A stretch of DNA of 6,406 nt from assembly GCA_002323515.1 (NCBI GenBank), contig DCQQ01000001.1, positions 1-6,406 of the forward strand, read 5' to 3'. The first letter of the stretch is position 1. Each line of letters starts with the position of its first letter. Under the pieces are notes generated by a model, which was not told the DNA's origin, ran no database searches, and was given only the letters and a program-made list of their open reading frames with translations. This document shows, piece after piece, positions 5,654 to 6,406 of the stretch. Made by a program: the position numbers and the translations under genes. This stretch comes from Balneolaceae bacterium UBA1514 (GTDB taxonomy: Bacteria > Bacteroidota > Rhodothermia > Balneolales > Balneolaceae).

Positions 5654-5941
5654 ATGTCTGTTAGTAAAGAAGAAGTTCAGTATGTCGCAGGCCTTGCCAA
5701 GTTACATTTAAGCGAGAGCGAAATTAGTATTCTATCAAGAGATATGAATGCTATTCTAGGTTATATGGAACGCTTAAATAACCTTGACACCTCGGACGTA
5801 GAGCCATTAGAACACGTCATTGAATTGGGCAAAACATATCGTCCAGACCAAGCATATGAGCCCTTAGCTCATGAAAATGCTTTGAAGAACGCTCCAGATA
5901 CCGATTCTGACTACTTTAGAGTGCCAAAAGTCATAGAATAA
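5654..5941 (+). CDS. gatC: Asp-tRNA(Asn)/Glu-tRNA(Gln) amidotransferase subunit C
   Basis: GatC is the small subunit of the GatCAB complex, which amidates mischarged Glu-tRNA(Gln) and/or Asp-tRNA(Asn) to Gln-tRNA and Asn-tRNA. It wraps around GatA and stabilises the GatA-GatB complex and is not itself catalytic. From the chosen ATG the protein has 95 residues, the normal family length. It opens with the typical MSVSKEEVQYVAGLAKL helix and has a central ILGYMERLNNLDTSDVEP segment. It ends with the highly conserved tail NAPDTDSDYFRVPKVIE. An in-frame GTG at 5645 would add three residues (MSI), but most homologues begin at the equivalent of MSVSKEE, and GTGAG just upstream of ATG 5654 could act as a weak ribosome-binding site. 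gatA and gatB are not in the window. A membrane-protein gene starts 6 nt after the stop, so the two are probably cotranscribed. Confidence 0.94.
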   Translation: MSVSKEEVQYVAGLAKLHLSESEISILSRDMNAILGYMERLNNLDTSDVEPLEHVIELGKTYRPDQAYEPLAHENALKNAPDTDSDYFRVPKVIE

Positions 5942-5947
5942 GTTACC

Positions 5948-6406
5948 ATGCTAGATTCTCTTTCCTCCCGAACACAGCATCTGATTGCCCTAGGCCTATT
6001 GTTTTTTGTGCCTCTCATTTTATTTTTCCCATCAACTATAGGGGGAAAAGAAATGCAGCGTCACGATATTACTCAGTGGCGAGCTGGAGCAGAATCCATC
6101 ATAGATTATCGAGAAGAATTTGGTGAAGAGCCTTTATGGTCAAAAAACATGTTTGGTGGTATGCCTTCGTTTGTTATCTCTACCGCACGACAAGTTCCTC
6201 ACATTGATACAATCATAAAACCCTTTTTTAACAAGTGGTATCCAGCGTTCGAATATTGGGTTCTGCTAGCAGGCATGTATGTACTGCTCACTCTGATGGG
6301 ATTCCGGCCATGGACAGCCGTTACTGGTAGCATCATATACGGCTTAACTACCTATTTCCCCATTATCATTATGGCGGGTCATACCTCCAAATTTTTCGCT
6401 CTAGCG
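5948..6406 (+). CDS. YfhO-like polytopic membrane protein, N-terminal part (runs off the window)
   Basis: The first 153 codons of a long membrane protein are visible, open to the last base. Residues about 11-31 form the first transmembrane helix (LIALGLLFFVPLILFF), followed by an outward-facing loop with HDITQW (39-44) and GEEPLWSKNMFGGMPSF (59-75). Further hydrophobic segments lie at about 101-118 and 122-143, then AGHTSKFFALA (143-153). The HDI, FGGMP and GHxxK motifs are those of the large YfhO-type proteins of Bacteroidota and relatives, typically 700-900 residues. They resemble GT-C glycosyltransferases and the Bacillota YfhO protein linked to glycosylation of cell-surface polymers. The exact substrate is unknown. 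The start ATG 5948 follows the gatC stop by 6 nt in the same frame. Confidence 0.85.
   Translation, partial: MLDSLSSRTQHLIALGLLFFVPLILFFPSTIGGKEMQRHDITQWRAGAESIIDYREEFGEEPLWSKNMFGGMPSFVISTARQVPHIDTIIKPFFNKWYPAFEYWVLLAGMYVLLTLMGFRPWTAVTGSIIYGLTTYFPIIIMAGHTSKFFALA

Overview
This AT-rich window holds a compact set of chromosomal housekeeping genes, very probably from the Bacteroidota/Balneolota/Rhodothermota group; marine Balneolaceae are my best guess. That guess is inference. It rests on the stand-alone CBM48 mini-protein, a biotin ligase lacking a DNA-binding domain, the Bacteroidota-style YfhO membrane protein, start sites with poor or no Shine-Dalgarno sequence, and the sequence style of the proteins. 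I see no mobile element, CRISPR array, phage gene or toxin module.

Layout, left to right. The 5' end of a serine tRNA on the minus strand is cut by the left edge (1-27). Next comes a tight minus-strand cluster, read from 3182 down to 113: a 99-residue CBM48 (AMPK-beta-like glycogen-binding) protein, biotin-protein ligase (birA), tRNA-Ile lysidine synthase (tilS) and hypoxanthine phosphoribosyltransferase (hpt). The gene junctions are 6 nt, a 29-nt overlap and 12 nt, so this looks like one operon. Upstream of it lies a 230-nt AT-rich gap (3183-3412) with a candidate promoter, a perfect 14-bp palindrome that may be an operator, and a weak candidate terminator for the genes above. A second minus-strand operon, ptsH-ptsI (HPr and Enzyme I, 8-nt overlap), occupies 3413-5435. 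A 209-nt divergent intergenic region (5436-5644) separates it from a plus-strand pair: gatC, then the first 153 codons of a YfhO-like polytopic membrane protein that runs off the right edge.

How the genes relate. HPr carries both His15 (phosphorylated by EI) and Ser46 (the HPr-kinase target) and sits beside EI with no sugar permease (EII) gene, so a regulatory or minimal PTS is plausible. The CBM48 operon mixes a possible alpha-glucan-binding protein with enzymes of biotin attachment, tRNA decoding and purine salvage. The tilS-hpt pairing recalls the tilS-hprT-ftsH arrangement of Bacillota. gatC encodes the small subunit of the tRNA-dependent amidotransferase, whose large subunits must lie elsewhere.

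The more interesting signals are modest: the palindrome at 3250-3263, the stand-alone CBM48 protein, altered active-site motifs in EI and TilS, and a small hairpin in the ptsH leader. I found no convincing undescribed multi-gene system.
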